In this document: piece by piece, positions 26,230-34,933 of the stretch
How the letters are laid out: each line of letters opens with the position of its first letter
Position numbering within the stretch: the stretch's first letter is position 1
Source: Agrobacterium cavarae
GTDB lineage: Bacteria > Pseudomonadota > Alphaproteobacteria > Rhizobiales > Rhizobiaceae
NCBI RefSeq assembly: GCF_004310285.1
Contig: NZ_SISF01000023.1
Coordinates: 372,001-436,000, forward strand
Direction of reading: 5' to 3'
DNA: 64,000 nucleotides
The notes under the pieces: generated by a model
What the model was told of the DNA's origin: nothing
The model's database searches: none
The model's input: the letters and a program-made list of their open reading frames with translations, nothing else
Program-made: the position numbers and the translations under genes

Positions 26230-27018
26230 TTATTTTAGGTTCTGACTGACGATCTGAGCCATCTGGTCGGCGGTGGTGATGACCTTGGAGTTCATCTCAT
26301 ACGCACGCTGGGCGGAAATCATGTCGGTGATTTCCTTGACAGAATCGACGTTGGACCCTTCCAGATAGCTCTGCTTCAGATAGCCGAAGCCAACCGACTG
26401 AGGCGTTCCGTCGACAGCCGCGCCCGAGGCATCCGTCTGGGCGAAGAGGTTGTCACCGAGCGGACGCAGACCCGCTTCGTTGGCGAAGTTGCTCATCGTC
26501 AGCTGACCGACTTCGGTCATCTGGTTCGACTGGCCGATACGCACCGAAACGATGCCGTCGTCGGTGATCTTGGTTTCGGTCGAGTCGGTCGGGATGGTGA
26601 TGGCCGGCAGAACCGGGTAGCCATCCGTCGTCACCAGACGGCCGGTCGAATCCATGTTGAACGCGCCTGCGCGGGTGTAAAGCGGCGCGCCGTCCGGACC
26701 TTGCACGCGGAACCAGCCCTTGCCGACGATGGCAAGATCGAGCGTGTTGCCCGTCTGGGACACAGGTCCCTGGATGTGCAGCTTGCGCACGGCAGACGTC
26801 TGCACGCCGAGACCGATATTGGCGCCTTCCGGCACCATGGCCTGGTTGGCGCGGTTCATCACGCCCTGTGCACGCTCGGTCTGGTAGAGCAAGTCGGTAA
26901 ATTCGGCGCGGCCACGCTTGAAGCCGGTGGTGTTGATGTTCGCGATGTTGTTCGCGATGACCTCAAGGTTTGTCTGCTGGGCATCCATGCCCGTTGCTGC
27001 GATTGCTAGAGCTCTCAT
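26230..27018 (-). CDS. flgG: Flagellar distal rod protein FlgG
   Basis: 262 residues. The N-terminus has the axial-protein motif with [19 protein letters not shown], then the FlgG-specific middle ([37 protein letters not shown]) and the conserved end [32 protein letters not shown]. Length is normal. It forms the distal rod and is exported without a signal peptide. It sits between fliE and flgA with short gaps of under 20 bases. Confidence 0.97.
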   Translation of the reverse strand: MRALAIAATGMDAQQTNLEVIANNIANINTTGFKRGRAEFTDLLYQTERAQGVMNRANQAMVPEGANIGLGVQTSAVRKLHIQGPVSQTGNTLDLAIVGKGWFRVQGPDGAPLYTRAGAFNMDSTGRLVTTDGYPVLPAITIPTDSTETKITDDGIVSVRIGQSNQMTEVGQLTMSNFANEAGLRPLGDNLFAQTDASGAAVDGTPQSVGFGYLKQSYLEGSNVDSVKEITDMISAQRAYEMNSKVITTADQMAQIVSQNLK

Positions 27019-27036
27019 TTCTTAGGTCCTCACGGG

Positions 27037-27387
27037 TCAAATCTGCATTTTAACGACATCGAGATAGGCCGAAACGAGCCTGTCTCTGAGCGCAACAGCG
27101 GTCCTCAGGGTCTGGTCGGCCTGCATGACGGCATCGACCACTTCGCGGGTATTGGCCTTGCCCTGCATGCCAGCGAAGGACATGGCTTCGCTGTTCTTGA
27201 GCGAGTCGACGGCATCCTGCGCAACGCCGCCAAGAACGCTGGCGAATGTCGGGCCAACCGTCGCGGTTGTGGCCGTGGTGACGGCGGCACCCGCAAGCGA
27301 GGTCAGGCCACTGGCAATGCCCTTGATGCTGTCTGTTGCGGAGTTGTTGGTCAGCGATTTGATGTTGCTGATAGATTCGATCATCAC
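27037..27387 (-). CDS. fliE: Flagellar hook-basal body protein FliE
   Basis: 116 residues ending in the FliE signature ([39 protein letters not shown]), which anchors the rod to the MS ring and export gate. The N-terminal half is low-complexity, rich in Ala/Thr/Ser. A second methionine directly after the first is an alternative start. The start overlaps the flgC stop (ATGA). Confidence 0.93.
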   Translation of the reverse strand: MMIESISNIKSLTNNSATDSIKGIASGLTSLAGAAVTTATTATVGPTFASVLGGVAQDAVDSLKNSEAMSFAGMQGKANTREVVDAVMQADQTLRTAVALRDRLVSAYLDVVKMQI

Positions 27388-27800
27388 TGAGCCTTCAATA
27401 GGTCGATGGTTGAGGAAATCAGATCACGCGTCTGCTTGATGACCTGGAGATTGGCTTCGTAGCTGCGGTTGGCTTCGCGAAGGTCGGCCATCTCGATCAG
27501 CATGTTGACGTTTGGCAGCTTCACCACGCCTTTTTCATCGGCCGCCGGGCTGTCCGGGTCGTATTCCTCGATGAAGTTGGAGCGGTCGTAGCCAAGCTTC
27601 TTCACCTCGACGAGGTTGGTCCCCGACGCGCGATCCAGCTCATTGGCAAAGGTAATCGTCTTGCGGCGATAGGGGTCGGCGCCCGGTCCGTCGCCTGTCG
27701 TGCGGGAGTTGGCGATGTTTTCCGAAACGATGCGCAGGCGCGTTGCCTGTGCTTCCATTCCGCTGCCTGCGATCTTCAGCGAGGTTGATAATGAGTCCAT
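27384..27800 (-). CDS. flgC: Flagellar proximal rod protein FlgC
   Basis: 138 residues. The N-terminal axial motif ([25 protein letters not shown]) is followed by [13 protein letters not shown] and the FlgC-type [57 protein letters not shown]. Length is normal. It starts one base after the flgB stop. Confidence 0.96.
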   Translation of the reverse strand: MDSLSTSLKIAGSGMEAQATRLRIVSENIANSRTTGDGPGADPYRRKTITFANELDRASGTNLVEVKKLGYDRSNFIEEYDPDSPAADEKGVVKLPNVNMLIEMADLREANRSYEANLQVIKQTRDLISSTIDLLKAQ

Positions 27801-27801
27801 C

Positions 27802-28191
27802 TTACTTGCCCACCGCGGTCATCATCATTGAGTGGAAGGTGCGAACGAGCTGCGTGTTCAGTTCGAACTGACGCTTGATTTCGCCGGTCTTGGCCATTTC
27901 CGTTGAAAGCGAAACGGTGTTGCCGGATGCCTGAACACCGATTTCATTGTTCAGTGGAGCGTCCCTCAGGCCGATCTTGCCAGCGCCGGTCACGCTCATT
28001 TCCATATGCGCCGGGTTCGTGCGCGCCATCTGCATGCCAGCCGTCTTCAGTTCAGTTTCGAACGGAACGACTTCCTTGGCGCGATACTGCGGCGTGCTCG
28101 CATTGGCGATGTTCGTGGCGACAACTTCCTGACGGATTGAGAGCCACTCGGCCTGCCGGGAGGCCAGCGCAAACAGCTGAATGGGCTGCAT
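27802..28191 (-). CDS. flgB: Flagellar proximal rod protein FlgB
   Basis: 129 residues with the axial motif ([36 protein letters not shown]) and the FlgB C-terminal helix ([36 protein letters not shown]). It is the first gene of the operon flgB-flgC-fliE-flgG-flgA-flgI-motE-flgH-fliL-fliP. A GGAG upstream of the ATG is the likely ribosome-binding site, and the promoter should lie in the 196 bases shared with the divergent gene at 28388. Confidence 0.95.
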   Translation of the reverse strand: MQPIQLFALASRQAEWLSIRQEVVATNIANASTPQYRAKEVVPFETELKTAGMQMARTNPAHMEMSVTGAGKIGLRDAPLNNEIGVQASGNTVSLSTEMAKTGEIKRQFELNTQLVRTFHSMMMTAVGK

Positions 28192-28387
28192 GACAATTCT
28201 CCGTGTTTAATCTGCCTCCGGTCTAGACCCACAATCTTGCGCGGGACTTACCCGCGGGTCGGGCATTCATTTGGTGGGCGTCACTTCCACAATTCGCCGT
28301 AGCATTAACCATTTGTTTGCCATGGCGCTTTAGATTTCGTTGATATTTCCGCCAGACGGACGGCTCTTACATCCCTGCGGGTTCGCA

Positions 28388-30160
28388 ATGGCTCTTCATA
28401 CGCAAACATATGTCGGTTCGGTTACGGAGCAGGCTGCGGCAGGCAGATGGCGGCGGTTCGTCGTTCCCGCGGCTCTCGTTCTGGCGTTCGGGGCCGCCGG
28501 TGCTATCCTGCCGTCCGCATTCCTTCCATCACCGTCTGCAGGATATGTCTCGCATGCCGTCGTCAGAGTTTCAGCCCCAGGGGGGAACCCAGTCGATACC
28601 GGCCGGCTAGCTGCTTCCATGCAGCAGAGCCTACTGTCCCCGGTGTCTCTGACGCTTGCCATTTCAGAGCTGAAGCTCAAGGCTGGCGATGTTACGGGCA
28701 TTGTGGAAGAGGGGCGCCTCGCCATGCTGGCGAACCTGCTCTTGGGTGACGTGCAGCAAGCAACCCCCGTCAACGCCATCGAAGACGCGCTTCGTCAGTC
28801 CGTCAAAATCACCTCGGCATCGAAGGCGGACGTCGATGTCGGTGTTACCGCCGCAACGCCGAAGGCCGCTGAGCGGATCGTTGATTATCTTGCTCGCCAG
28901 GTCGTCAAAGGCGTGGGCGGCGATCATGCCGAACCCGCCTTGCAGGCGGTAGAGAAAGCACGCACCGCGCTCGACGCGGCGGAAGGCGCACTGACCGGAT
29001 TTCAGATGCGCCACGGCAACGATATTGTCTCGCGTATCCAGGGCCTGCAGCAATCGCTTCATGAGGCGGACGCAACGATTGCGGCTTTGGGCGAGAAGGA
29101 GCACGACCTCGCCCAGGCTGTGACCAAAGTCTCGGCGATGAAGACGGACGACGTGCTGACGAAAGCATTGCCGCCGCTTCCCGTTTTCGAAGCTCTTGCG
29201 CCCGTCAGAGACAACTACACCACTGCAAAGCTTGCGCTTGACGACGTCAATGTCGATCACGGACCGAAACACCCGCGCACCATTGCGGCCCAAGGCGCTG
29301 TCGATGCCGCAAGATCTGCCGCCATGCCGGCTCTGCGCCGTGCGCTGGACGGTGCCAAGGCGGAGTTGAAGGACGTTGCCGCCACGCTTGACGCTGAGAC
29401 CCGCGCGAAAGCCGCCGTTGAAGAACAATTGCGCGCTATGGGTAACGCACCGGAAGAGCTTGCCAAGCTGGAAACGGCTCTCGAAAAAGCCCGGCGCGAA
29501 TATCTGGCGGCAAGCGAAAAGGCCGGTCCCTTCGCAGCACCGACCGTGACGGCCGCGATCGCCAAACCCGCATCACCCGCGGTTCTGCAGGAAGAGGGTA
29601 TTCTGCCGCAGATGATACCTGGCGCGATGGCAGCTGCCGGCGCTCTGGTGGGAGTACTACTCGCGCTCTTCCTCATCAGCTTCCGCCGCACGGAGACGCA
29701 GGACCGGGTCGGGGCCGCCATTCAAATGGCAATAGAGGCGGAGACGGCTTTTGAGGCCGCCCCTGCAAAGGCTGAAGCGCATGATGAACGGTTCGAGATC
29801 GAGCCGGATATCTTCCATGATCTGGTCGAGGACGACGTCGAGCCCGTCTATGCCAGCGAGCGATACGATGTGACCGAAGACGATATCTGGGAGTACGATC
29901 TCCACGATGAGCCTGCCAACGATATCCCGCTCGATGAACGTGTCCGTCAGGTCCTGCTCGCCAACCGCGTCCGGTATGCGGAGACGGCACAAAAGGAGGA
30001 TGGCTTCTGTCTACCGCCCTTGCTGGCCGCCGCACTGGAAGGCAAGGCAGATCATGCGCAGGCCGAAACGGACGAGCTACGAACGCTTCGACAGGAACTC
30101 GCTTCGCTCAAGCAAAGATTGAACGGCTTTGTCGAAGACGACATGCGGCGTCGCGGTTGA
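28388..30160 (+). CDS. Wzz/GumC-like two-pass membrane protein with long coiled coil
   Basis: From the ATG at 28388 the protein has 590 residues (an upstream ATG at 28340 would add 16). One membrane segment lies near residues 22-45 (FVVPAALVLAFGAAGAIL) and another near 405-430 (MIPGAMAAAGALVGVLLALFLISF). Between them is a large alanine-rich helical region with coiled coils (residues about 190-390) containing PKHPRTIAAQGAVD. This is the layout of polysaccharide co-polymerases (Wzz, ExoP, GumC). No C-terminal tyrosine-kinase domain follows; instead there is an acidic cytoplasmic tail (FHDLVEDDVEPVY...) ending in a short coil. A role in polysaccharide length control or export is inferred from layout only. 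It is divergent from flgB and followed by folD. Confidence 0.7.
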   Translation: MALHTQTYVGSVTEQAAAGRWRRFVVPAALVLAFGAAGAILPSAFLPSPSAGYVSHAVVRVSAPGGNPVDTGRLAASMQQSLLSPVSLTLAISELKLKAGDVTGIVEEGRLAMLANLLLGDVQQATPVNAIEDALRQSVKITSASKADVDVGVTAATPKAAERIVDYLARQVVKGVGGDHAEPALQAVEKARTALDAAEGALTGFQMRHGNDIVSRIQGLQQSLHEADATIAALGEKEHDLAQAVTKVSAMKTDDVLTKALPPLPVFEALAPVRDNYTTAKLALDDVNVDHGPKHPRTIAAQGAVDAARSAAMPALRRALDGAKAELKDVAATLDAETRAKAAVEEQLRAMGNAPEELAKLETALEKARREYLAASEKAGPFAAPTVTAAIAKPASPAVLQEEGILPQMIPGAMAAAGALVGVLLALFLISFRRTETQDRVGAAIQMAIEAETAFEAAPAKAEAHDERFEIEPDIFHDLVEDDVEPVYASERYDVTEDDIWEYDLHDEPANDIPLDERVRQVLLANRVRYAETAQKEDGFCLPPLLAAALEGKADHAQAETDELRTLRQELASLKQRLNGFVEDDMRRRG

Positions 30161-30252
30161 TCCACTGATTTTCCCTTGCAATCTGTAGCTTCGCGCAGCA
30201 TTAGGGGTTTTACCCCTCAAGGCTGGTTTGCGGGTTCTCAGGAGGCAGGCAT

Positions 30253-31152
30253 ATGGTGGTTGTGATCGACGGCAAGGCCAAGGCGGCATCCGTGACGGAT
30301 GCTGTGCGAGACGCGGCTGAGCGTCTGGAGAATGAGACCGGCAAGAAGCCCGGTCTCGCTGTCGTCATCGTCGGCGATGATCCTGCAAGCCATGCCTATG
30401 TGAACTCCAAGAGCAAGATGGCCAAGCAGTGCGGTTTCAACTCCGTCCAGCATACACTGCCGGAAGAAACGACACAGCAGGAGCTTGCTACCCTGGTCGC
30501 GACCCTGAATGCGGACGCATCGATCCACGGCATTCTCGTTCAGTTACCGCTTCCAAAACACCTCGATTCCGATCCGATCATCCAGTCGATTCTGCCGGAA
30601 AAGGATGTCGATGGTCTGAGCGTCTTGAATGCCGGAAAGCTCGCTGTCGGCGATCTGAAGACAGGCCTGCTCTCCTGCACCCCGGCTGGTGCCATGCTTC
30701 TGGTTCGCAGCATCCATGGCGATGATCTGTCCGGCCTGAACGCCGTGGTAATCGGTCGTTCCAACCTGTTCGGCAAGCCGATGGGTCAATTGCTGCTCAA
30801 CGCCAACGCAACGGTGACGATGGCGCATTCGCGCACCAGAGATCTGGCCTCCGTCTGCAAATCCGCCGACATTCTGGTTGCCGCGGTCGGTCGCGCGCAA
30901 ATGGTGAAGGCCGATTGGGTCAAGCCCGGCGCGACCGTTATCGATGTCGGCATCAACCGCATTCCCGCACCCGAGAAGGGCGAGGGCAAGTCGAGGCTCG
31001 TCGGCGATGTGGCGTTCGAAGAGGCTAGTGCGGTCGCTGCGGCCATCACGCCTGTCCCGGGCGGCGTTGGCCCGATGACGATTGCTATGCTGATGGCCAA
31101 CACGGTGATTGCTGCGCACAGAGCGCTCGGCAAAGACGCGCCGACGTTCTAA
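30253..31152 (+). CDS. folD: Bifunctional methylenetetrahydrofolate dehydrogenase / cyclohydrolase
   Basis: FolD interconverts 5,10-methylene-, methenyl- and 10-formyl-tetrahydrofolate with NADP. 299 residues, with the substrate motif [17 protein letters not shown] containing the catalytic lysine, then [13 protein letters not shown] and [16 protein letters not shown], the NADP-site [22 protein letters not shown], and the C-terminal [24 protein letters not shown] precedes the ATG at 30253. It is convergent with aglR, whose stop is five bases away. Confidence 0.97.
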   Translation: MVVVIDGKAKAASVTDAVRDAAERLENETGKKPGLAVVIVGDDPASHAYVNSKSKMAKQCGFNSVQHTLPEETTQQELATLVATLNADASIHGILVQLPLPKHLDSDPIIQSILPEKDVDGLSVLNAGKLAVGDLKTGLLSCTPAGAMLLVRSIHGDDLSGLNAVVIGRSNLFGKPMGQLLLNANATVTMAHSRTRDLASVCKSADILVAAVGRAQMVKADWVKPGATVIDVGINRIPAPEKGEGKSRLVGDVAFEEASAVAAAITPVPGGVGPMTIAMLMANTVIAAHRALGKDAPTF

Positions 31153-31157
31153 TCCAG

Positions 31158-32180
31158 TTACCGAGGAGCGGGGCCGGTGGAGGCGCGCACCACCAGTTCC
31201 GCTTTCCACAACTCGTGAAACGGCTCGTTTTGCCCGGTCTTGATCTGGGCAATCAGCCGTTCGGCAACGCGCATGCCTGCTGCTCGAAGCGAAGACCGTG
31301 TCGTGGTCAGCGGCACGGAAAAGTTCACCGGCTTCAAGAGTGGCAGCACGTCGTCATGGGCGATGAGGGAAATATCCCGCCCGGGGCGCAGGCCCCGCTG
31401 GTTGAGCGAGCGGATGGCGCCGAGCGCAAGTGCGGTGGAGGCACAGAGAACGGCGGTCGGCTGTTGCGGCTGGTCAAGCAGCCGCTCCATCATCAAGAAC
31501 CCGGCTTCGTCGGTCATCACGCTGTGGCTGACCTTGTCAGGATCAAGTGAATGGCCCTGAGCGGCCAATGCCGCTTCCACACCGCGGTAGCGACGGAATG
31601 TAAAGTCGTAACCCTCCGGCCCATTGATCAGCGCGATATTTTCATGGCCGAGTTGGAGCAGCAGCGATGCGGCGTCATGAAAGGCGCCCTCATTGTCGAC
31701 ATCGAGATAGGGATAGTCCGGCTCGATCCCCCAGGAGCGGCCGTGCACCATGAAAGGGATCGACAGACTCTTCATCATCGCGATGCGACGATCGTTCTTT
31801 TTCATATAGGCGAGATAGATACCGTCGACCGTGCCATTGGCGGCGAGATCCCGCAACGCTTCGTCCTCGTCACGCGGATCGGTCGGCATGATAACGAGGT
31901 GAAACCCGTTTCTTGCCGAGACCTCCCCAAGCCCGTTGAGGAATTCCCCGAAGTGAACGTCGGATTGATGTTCTGCACCCGTGGGCATCACGAGACCGAT
32001 GGAGCCGACCTTGCCGGTCGCCAGCCGCTGCGCTGCCGCGTTGGGTCGATATCCGTTCTGGCGCGCCGCCTCGATGATCTTCCGGCGCGTCTCGGCATTG
32101 ACTTCGGGATAGCCGTTCAGGGCGCGGCTGATCGTCGTCTGAGAGATGCCAAGCAACTGCGATAGTTGTTTCAGATTCAT
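31158..32180 (-). CDS. aglR: LacI-family repressor of the alpha-glucoside operon
   Basis: 340 residues from the ATG at 32180. The LacI helix-turn-helix and hinge are MNLKQLSQLLGISQTTISRALNGYPEVNAETRRKIIEAARQNGYRPNAAAQRLA. They are followed by the periplasmic-binding-like effector domain (GSIGLVMPTG, DGIYLAYMKKNDRRI, HENIALINGP, LCASTALALGAIRSLNQRGLRPGRDISLIAHDD). The longer upstream frame is rejected because the family starts at this helix. It is divergent from aglE, as in Sinorhizobium meliloti, where AglR controls uptake of sucrose, maltose and trehalose. Palindromes in the shared gap are probable operators. Confidence 0.92.
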   Translation of the reverse strand: MNLKQLSQLLGISQTTISRALNGYPEVNAETRRKIIEAARQNGYRPNAAAQRLATGKVGSIGLVMPTGAEHQSDVHFGEFLNGLGEVSARNGFHLVIMPTDPRDEDEALRDLAANGTVDGIYLAYMKKNDRRIAMMKSLSIPFMVHGRSWGIEPDYPYLDVDNEGAFHDAASLLLQLGHENIALINGPEGYDFTFRRYRGVEAALAAQGHSLDPDKVSHSVMTDEAGFLMMERLLDQPQQPTAVLCASTALALGAIRSLNQRGLRPGRDISLIAHDDVLPLLKPVNFSVPLTTTRSSLRAAGMRVAERLIAQIKTGQNEPFHELWKAELVVRASTGPAPR

Positions 32181-32244
32181 GCCCAGCCTCCCTCTGCTGC
32201 TCAAGCCCGCGGACCTTGGAAAGGGACGGCTCCTCCACCGTCTC

Positions 32245-32256
32245 CAAACCGCTTTG
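32245..32256. promoter_or_regulatory. Near-palindromic operator upstream of aglR
   Basis: CAAACCGCTTTG differs by one base from the perfect palindrome CAAAGCGCTTTG found at 32405. It lies 65 bases before the aglR start. LacI-family repressors bind such CG-centred palindromes, so autoregulation by AglR is likely. Confidence 0.55.
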
Positions 32257-32366
32257 AAGGCTAGCAAGTGTTGAGGCGCTAGACAATTCAAAAAGCTCTG
32301 CTGCAGCGCAAATACAGTCTCCCGCACAGCAAAAGGGGACCAAACTTGGGATGATCATCAACCCTC

Positions 32367-32416
32367 TTGACTCTGAGCAATTCTCAATGAGATGAATAGG
32401 CAGCCAAAGCGCTTTG
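32367..32416 (+). promoter_or_regulatory. aglE promoter with palindromic AglR operator
   Basis: TTGACT (32367-32372) and AGATGA/GATGAAT (from 32390) are spaced by 17 bases and form a plausible -35/-10 pair. The perfect 12-base palindrome CAAAGCGCTTTG lies directly downstream at 32405-32416, over the expected transcription start and 44 bases before the aglE ATG. Repressor bound there would block initiation. Assignment to AglR is inference from position and from the LacI-type shape of the site. Confidence 0.6.
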
Positions 32417-32460
32417 AAAAGACACGCCGAAGCCGATTAATGTGATGGGAGGTAGATCAC

Positions 32461-33822
32461 ATGAAAAAATTATTTTTAACGACCGTTGCCGTAGCCACGC
32501 TTCTGTCGGGCGCATCCTTTGCCGCCGAACTCAAATTCAAGCCGGGTGAAGACAGCAAGTTCAACTGGAAGAGCTACGAAGCCTTCAAGACCGCCAATTC
32601 CAGCCTGAAGGGCGAGACGCTGACGATCTTCGGACCGTGGCGCGGCGAAGACGAAGCGCTGTTCCAGTCCGTGCTCGCCTATTTCGCCGATGCGACCGGC
32701 GTCAATGTCCGTTACTCGTCTTCGGAAAATTACGAGCAGCAGATCGTCATCGACACGCAGGCCGGCTCGCCTCCAAACGTCGCGATCCTGCCGCAGCCGG
32801 GCCTTCTGGCTGACCTCGCCGCCAAGGGACTTCTCACTCCGCTCGGTGACGAGACGGCAAATTGGGTGAAAGAAAATTACGGCGCGGGCCAGTCCTGGGT
32901 CGATCTTGGCATGTACAAGAACAAGGACGGCAACAAGGCCTATTTCGCCTTTCCGTTCAAGGCCGACGTGAAGTCGCTTGTCTGGTACGTTCCTGAGAAC
33001 TTCGAGGAAGCCGGTTACAAGGTACCGGAAACCATGGAAGATCTCGTCAAGCTCAGCGACCAGATCGTGGCCGATGGCGGCACGCCATGGTGCATTGGTC
33101 TCGGCTCTGGTGGCGCGACCGGCTGGCCGGCAACCGATTGGGTGGAAGATTTCATGCTGCGCACGCAGCCGCTCGATGTCTACCAGAAGTGGACGACGAA
33201 CGAGGTAAAGTTCAACGATCCGCGTGTCGTCGCCGCCATCGATGAATTCGGCAAGTTTGCAAAGAACGACAAGTATGTTTCGGGCGGCGTTGCCGCTGTC
33301 GCCTCGACAGACTTCCGCGACAGCCCGAAGGGTCTCTTCGACATTCCGCCGAAGTGCTACCTGCACCGTCAGGCTTCCTTCATTCCATCCTTCTTCCCCG
33401 AGGGAACGAAGGTCGGGACGGATGTCGACTTCTTCTACATGCCGACTTTCGCCTCCAAGGCCGATCTCGGCAAGCCGGTTCTGGGTGCTGGAACGCTCTT
33501 CACCATCACCAAGGATTCCAAGGCTGCGCGTGCGCTCGTCGAATTCCTGAAGACGCCGATCGCTCACGAAGTCTGGATGGCGCAATCCGGCTTCCTGACA
33601 CCGTTCAAGGGCGTCAACAAGGACGCCTATGCCAATGATCAGGTGAAGCGTCAGGGCGAGATTCTGACGACGGCCACCACCTTCGGCTTCGACGGTTCCG
33701 ACCTCATGCCCGGCAAGATCGGCGCTGGCGCGTTCTGGACCGGCATGGTCGATTTCGTCGGCGGCAAGTCTGCCGAGCAGGTCGCCAACGATATCCAGAA
33801 GGCCTGGGACGGCTTGAAGTAA
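32461..33822 (+). CDS. aglE: Alpha-glucoside ABC transporter, periplasmic binding protein
   Basis: 453 residues with a clear Sec signal (MKKLFLTTVAVATLLSGASFAAE). The mature part is an extracellular solute-binding protein family 1 type (LTIFGPWRGEDEALFQSVLAYFADATGVNVRYSSSENYEQQIVIDTQAGSPPNVAILPQPGLLADLAAKG...). It captures alpha-glucosides (sucrose, maltose, trehalose in S. meliloti) for AglFGK. GGGAGG precedes the ATG. A strong stem-loop follows its stop, before aglF. Confidence 0.94.
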   Translation: MKKLFLTTVAVATLLSGASFAAELKFKPGEDSKFNWKSYEAFKTANSSLKGETLTIFGPWRGEDEALFQSVLAYFADATGVNVRYSSSENYEQQIVIDTQAGSPPNVAILPQPGLLADLAAKGLLTPLGDETANWVKENYGAGQSWVDLGMYKNKDGNKAYFAFPFKADVKSLVWYVPENFEEAGYKVPETMEDLVKLSDQIVADGGTPWCIGLGSGGATGWPATDWVEDFMLRTQPLDVYQKWTTNEVKFNDPRVVAAIDEFGKFAKNDKYVSGGVAAVASTDFRDSPKGLFDIPPKCYLHRQASFIPSFFPEGTKVGTDVDFFYMPTFASKADLGKPVLGAGTLFTITKDSKAARALVEFLKTPIAHEVWMAQSGFLTPFKGVNKDAYANDQVKRQGEILTTATTFGFDGSDLMPGKIGAGAFWTGMVDFVGGKSAEQVANDIQKAWDGLK

Positions 33823-33833
33823 TTCTCAGATCC

Positions 33834-33859
33834 AGCCCGGCAGTTATCTCTGCCGGGCT
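33834..33859 (+). terminator. Intercistronic stem-loop between aglE and aglF
   Basis: AGCCCGGCAG (33834-33843), loop TTATCT, CTGCCGGGCT (33850-33859): ten perfect pairs, with no T-run after it. The place directly behind a binding-protein gene suggests partial termination or protection of the aglE mRNA from 3' decay, giving more AglE than membrane components. Confidence 0.7.
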
Positions 33860-33915
33860 GTCATCGAAAGAACGGCGCGGGAAACGCGCCGAATATAAGT
33901 AAGATCGGGGAGGGA

Positions 33916-34932
33916 ATGATGATCACGCAAATCGTATCCGCGCTGGGTGTCGTTATTGTCGGCGTCTTTGCCTGCGCCGCCTATTACTGGCTGTCGGACA
34001 AGGCGTTGCAGTTTATTTTTCCGGTGCGGGACGGCGATGTCATTCATGCGTCGCGCAATCTCAACCGGCGCGCCGCCATTCGTCCCTGGCTCTTCGTCGG
34101 ACCAGCCCTGCTGCTGCTTGCCATCTATCTTGTCTACCCGGTCGTTGCGACCTTCATCCTGTCTTTCTACGATCGGACAGGAGCCAATTACGTCGGCTCT
34201 GCCAACTACGTCTGGGCCTTCTACGACGCTGGCTTCCGCCAGTCGATCTTCAACAACATTCTCTGGCTTGCGGTCGTCCCCGCCGCTTGCACCTTTCTGG
34301 GCCTGGTCATCGCGGTCATGACCGACCGCATCTGGTGGGGCAATATCGCCAAGTCCATCGTCTTCATGCCGATGGCGATCTCCTTCGTCGGCGCCTCCGT
34401 CATCTGGAAATTCATCTATGAGTATCGCGGCGAGGGCCAGACGCAGATCGGCCTTCTCAATGCGCTGGTGGAGTTCTTCGGCGGCAATCCGCAGGTGTGG
34501 ATTTCCATGCCCTTCTGGAACAACTTCTTCCTGATGGTGATCCTGATCTGGATCCAGACGGGCTTTGCCATGGTCATTCTGTCGGCAGCGCTTCGCGGCA
34601 TTCCGGAAGAAACCATCGAGGCGGCGGTCATCGATGGCGCCAATGGCTGGCAGATTTTCTGGAAGATCATGGTGCCGCAGATCTGGGGGACCATCGCGGT
34701 CGTCTGGACCACCATCACCATTCTCGTCCTCAAGGTCTTCGATATCGTGCTGACCATGACCAATGGCCAGTGGAACACCATGGTCCTCGCCAACCTCATG
34801 TTCGACTGGATGTTCCGTGGCGGTGGCGATAGCGGGCGAAGTGCGGTCATTGCGCTCGTCATCATGGCGGCCGTCACACCGATCATGATCTGGAACATCC
34901 GCCAGGCGAACCGCGAGATGGAGGGCCGTTGA
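33916..34932 (+). CDS. aglF: Alpha-glucoside ABC transporter permease AglF
   Basis: 338 residues with membrane segments at the N-terminus (IVSALGVVIVGVFACAAYYWL) and from residue 60 onward. It has the binding-protein-dependent permease loop in PEETIEAAVIDGANGWQIFWKIMVPQIWG (EAA motif, contact with the ATPase). The extra N-terminal segment is typical of AglF/ThuF-like sugar permeases. GGGGAGGG precedes the ATG. aglG starts one base after its stop. Confidence 0.94.
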   Translation: MMITQIVSALGVVIVGVFACAAYYWLSDKALQFIFPVRDGDVIHASRNLNRRAAIRPWLFVGPALLLLAIYLVYPVVATFILSFYDRTGANYVGSANYVWAFYDAGFRQSIFNNILWLAVVPAACTFLGLVIAVMTDRIWWGNIAKSIVFMPMAISFVGASVIWKFIYEYRGEGQTQIGLLNALVEFFGGNPQVWISMPFWNNFFLMVILIWIQTGFAMVILSAALRGIPEETIEAAVIDGANGWQIFWKIMVPQIWGTIAVVWTTITILVLKVFDIVLTMTNGQWNTMVLANLMFDWMFRGGGDSGRSAVIALVIMAAVTPIMIWNIRQANREMEGR

Positions 34933-34933
34933 T

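Noticed and set aside
31158..32327. Longer 389-codon form of the LacI-type regulator
   Set aside because: The extra N-terminal 49 residues are not part of the family; the helix-turn-helix starts at the ATG at 32180.
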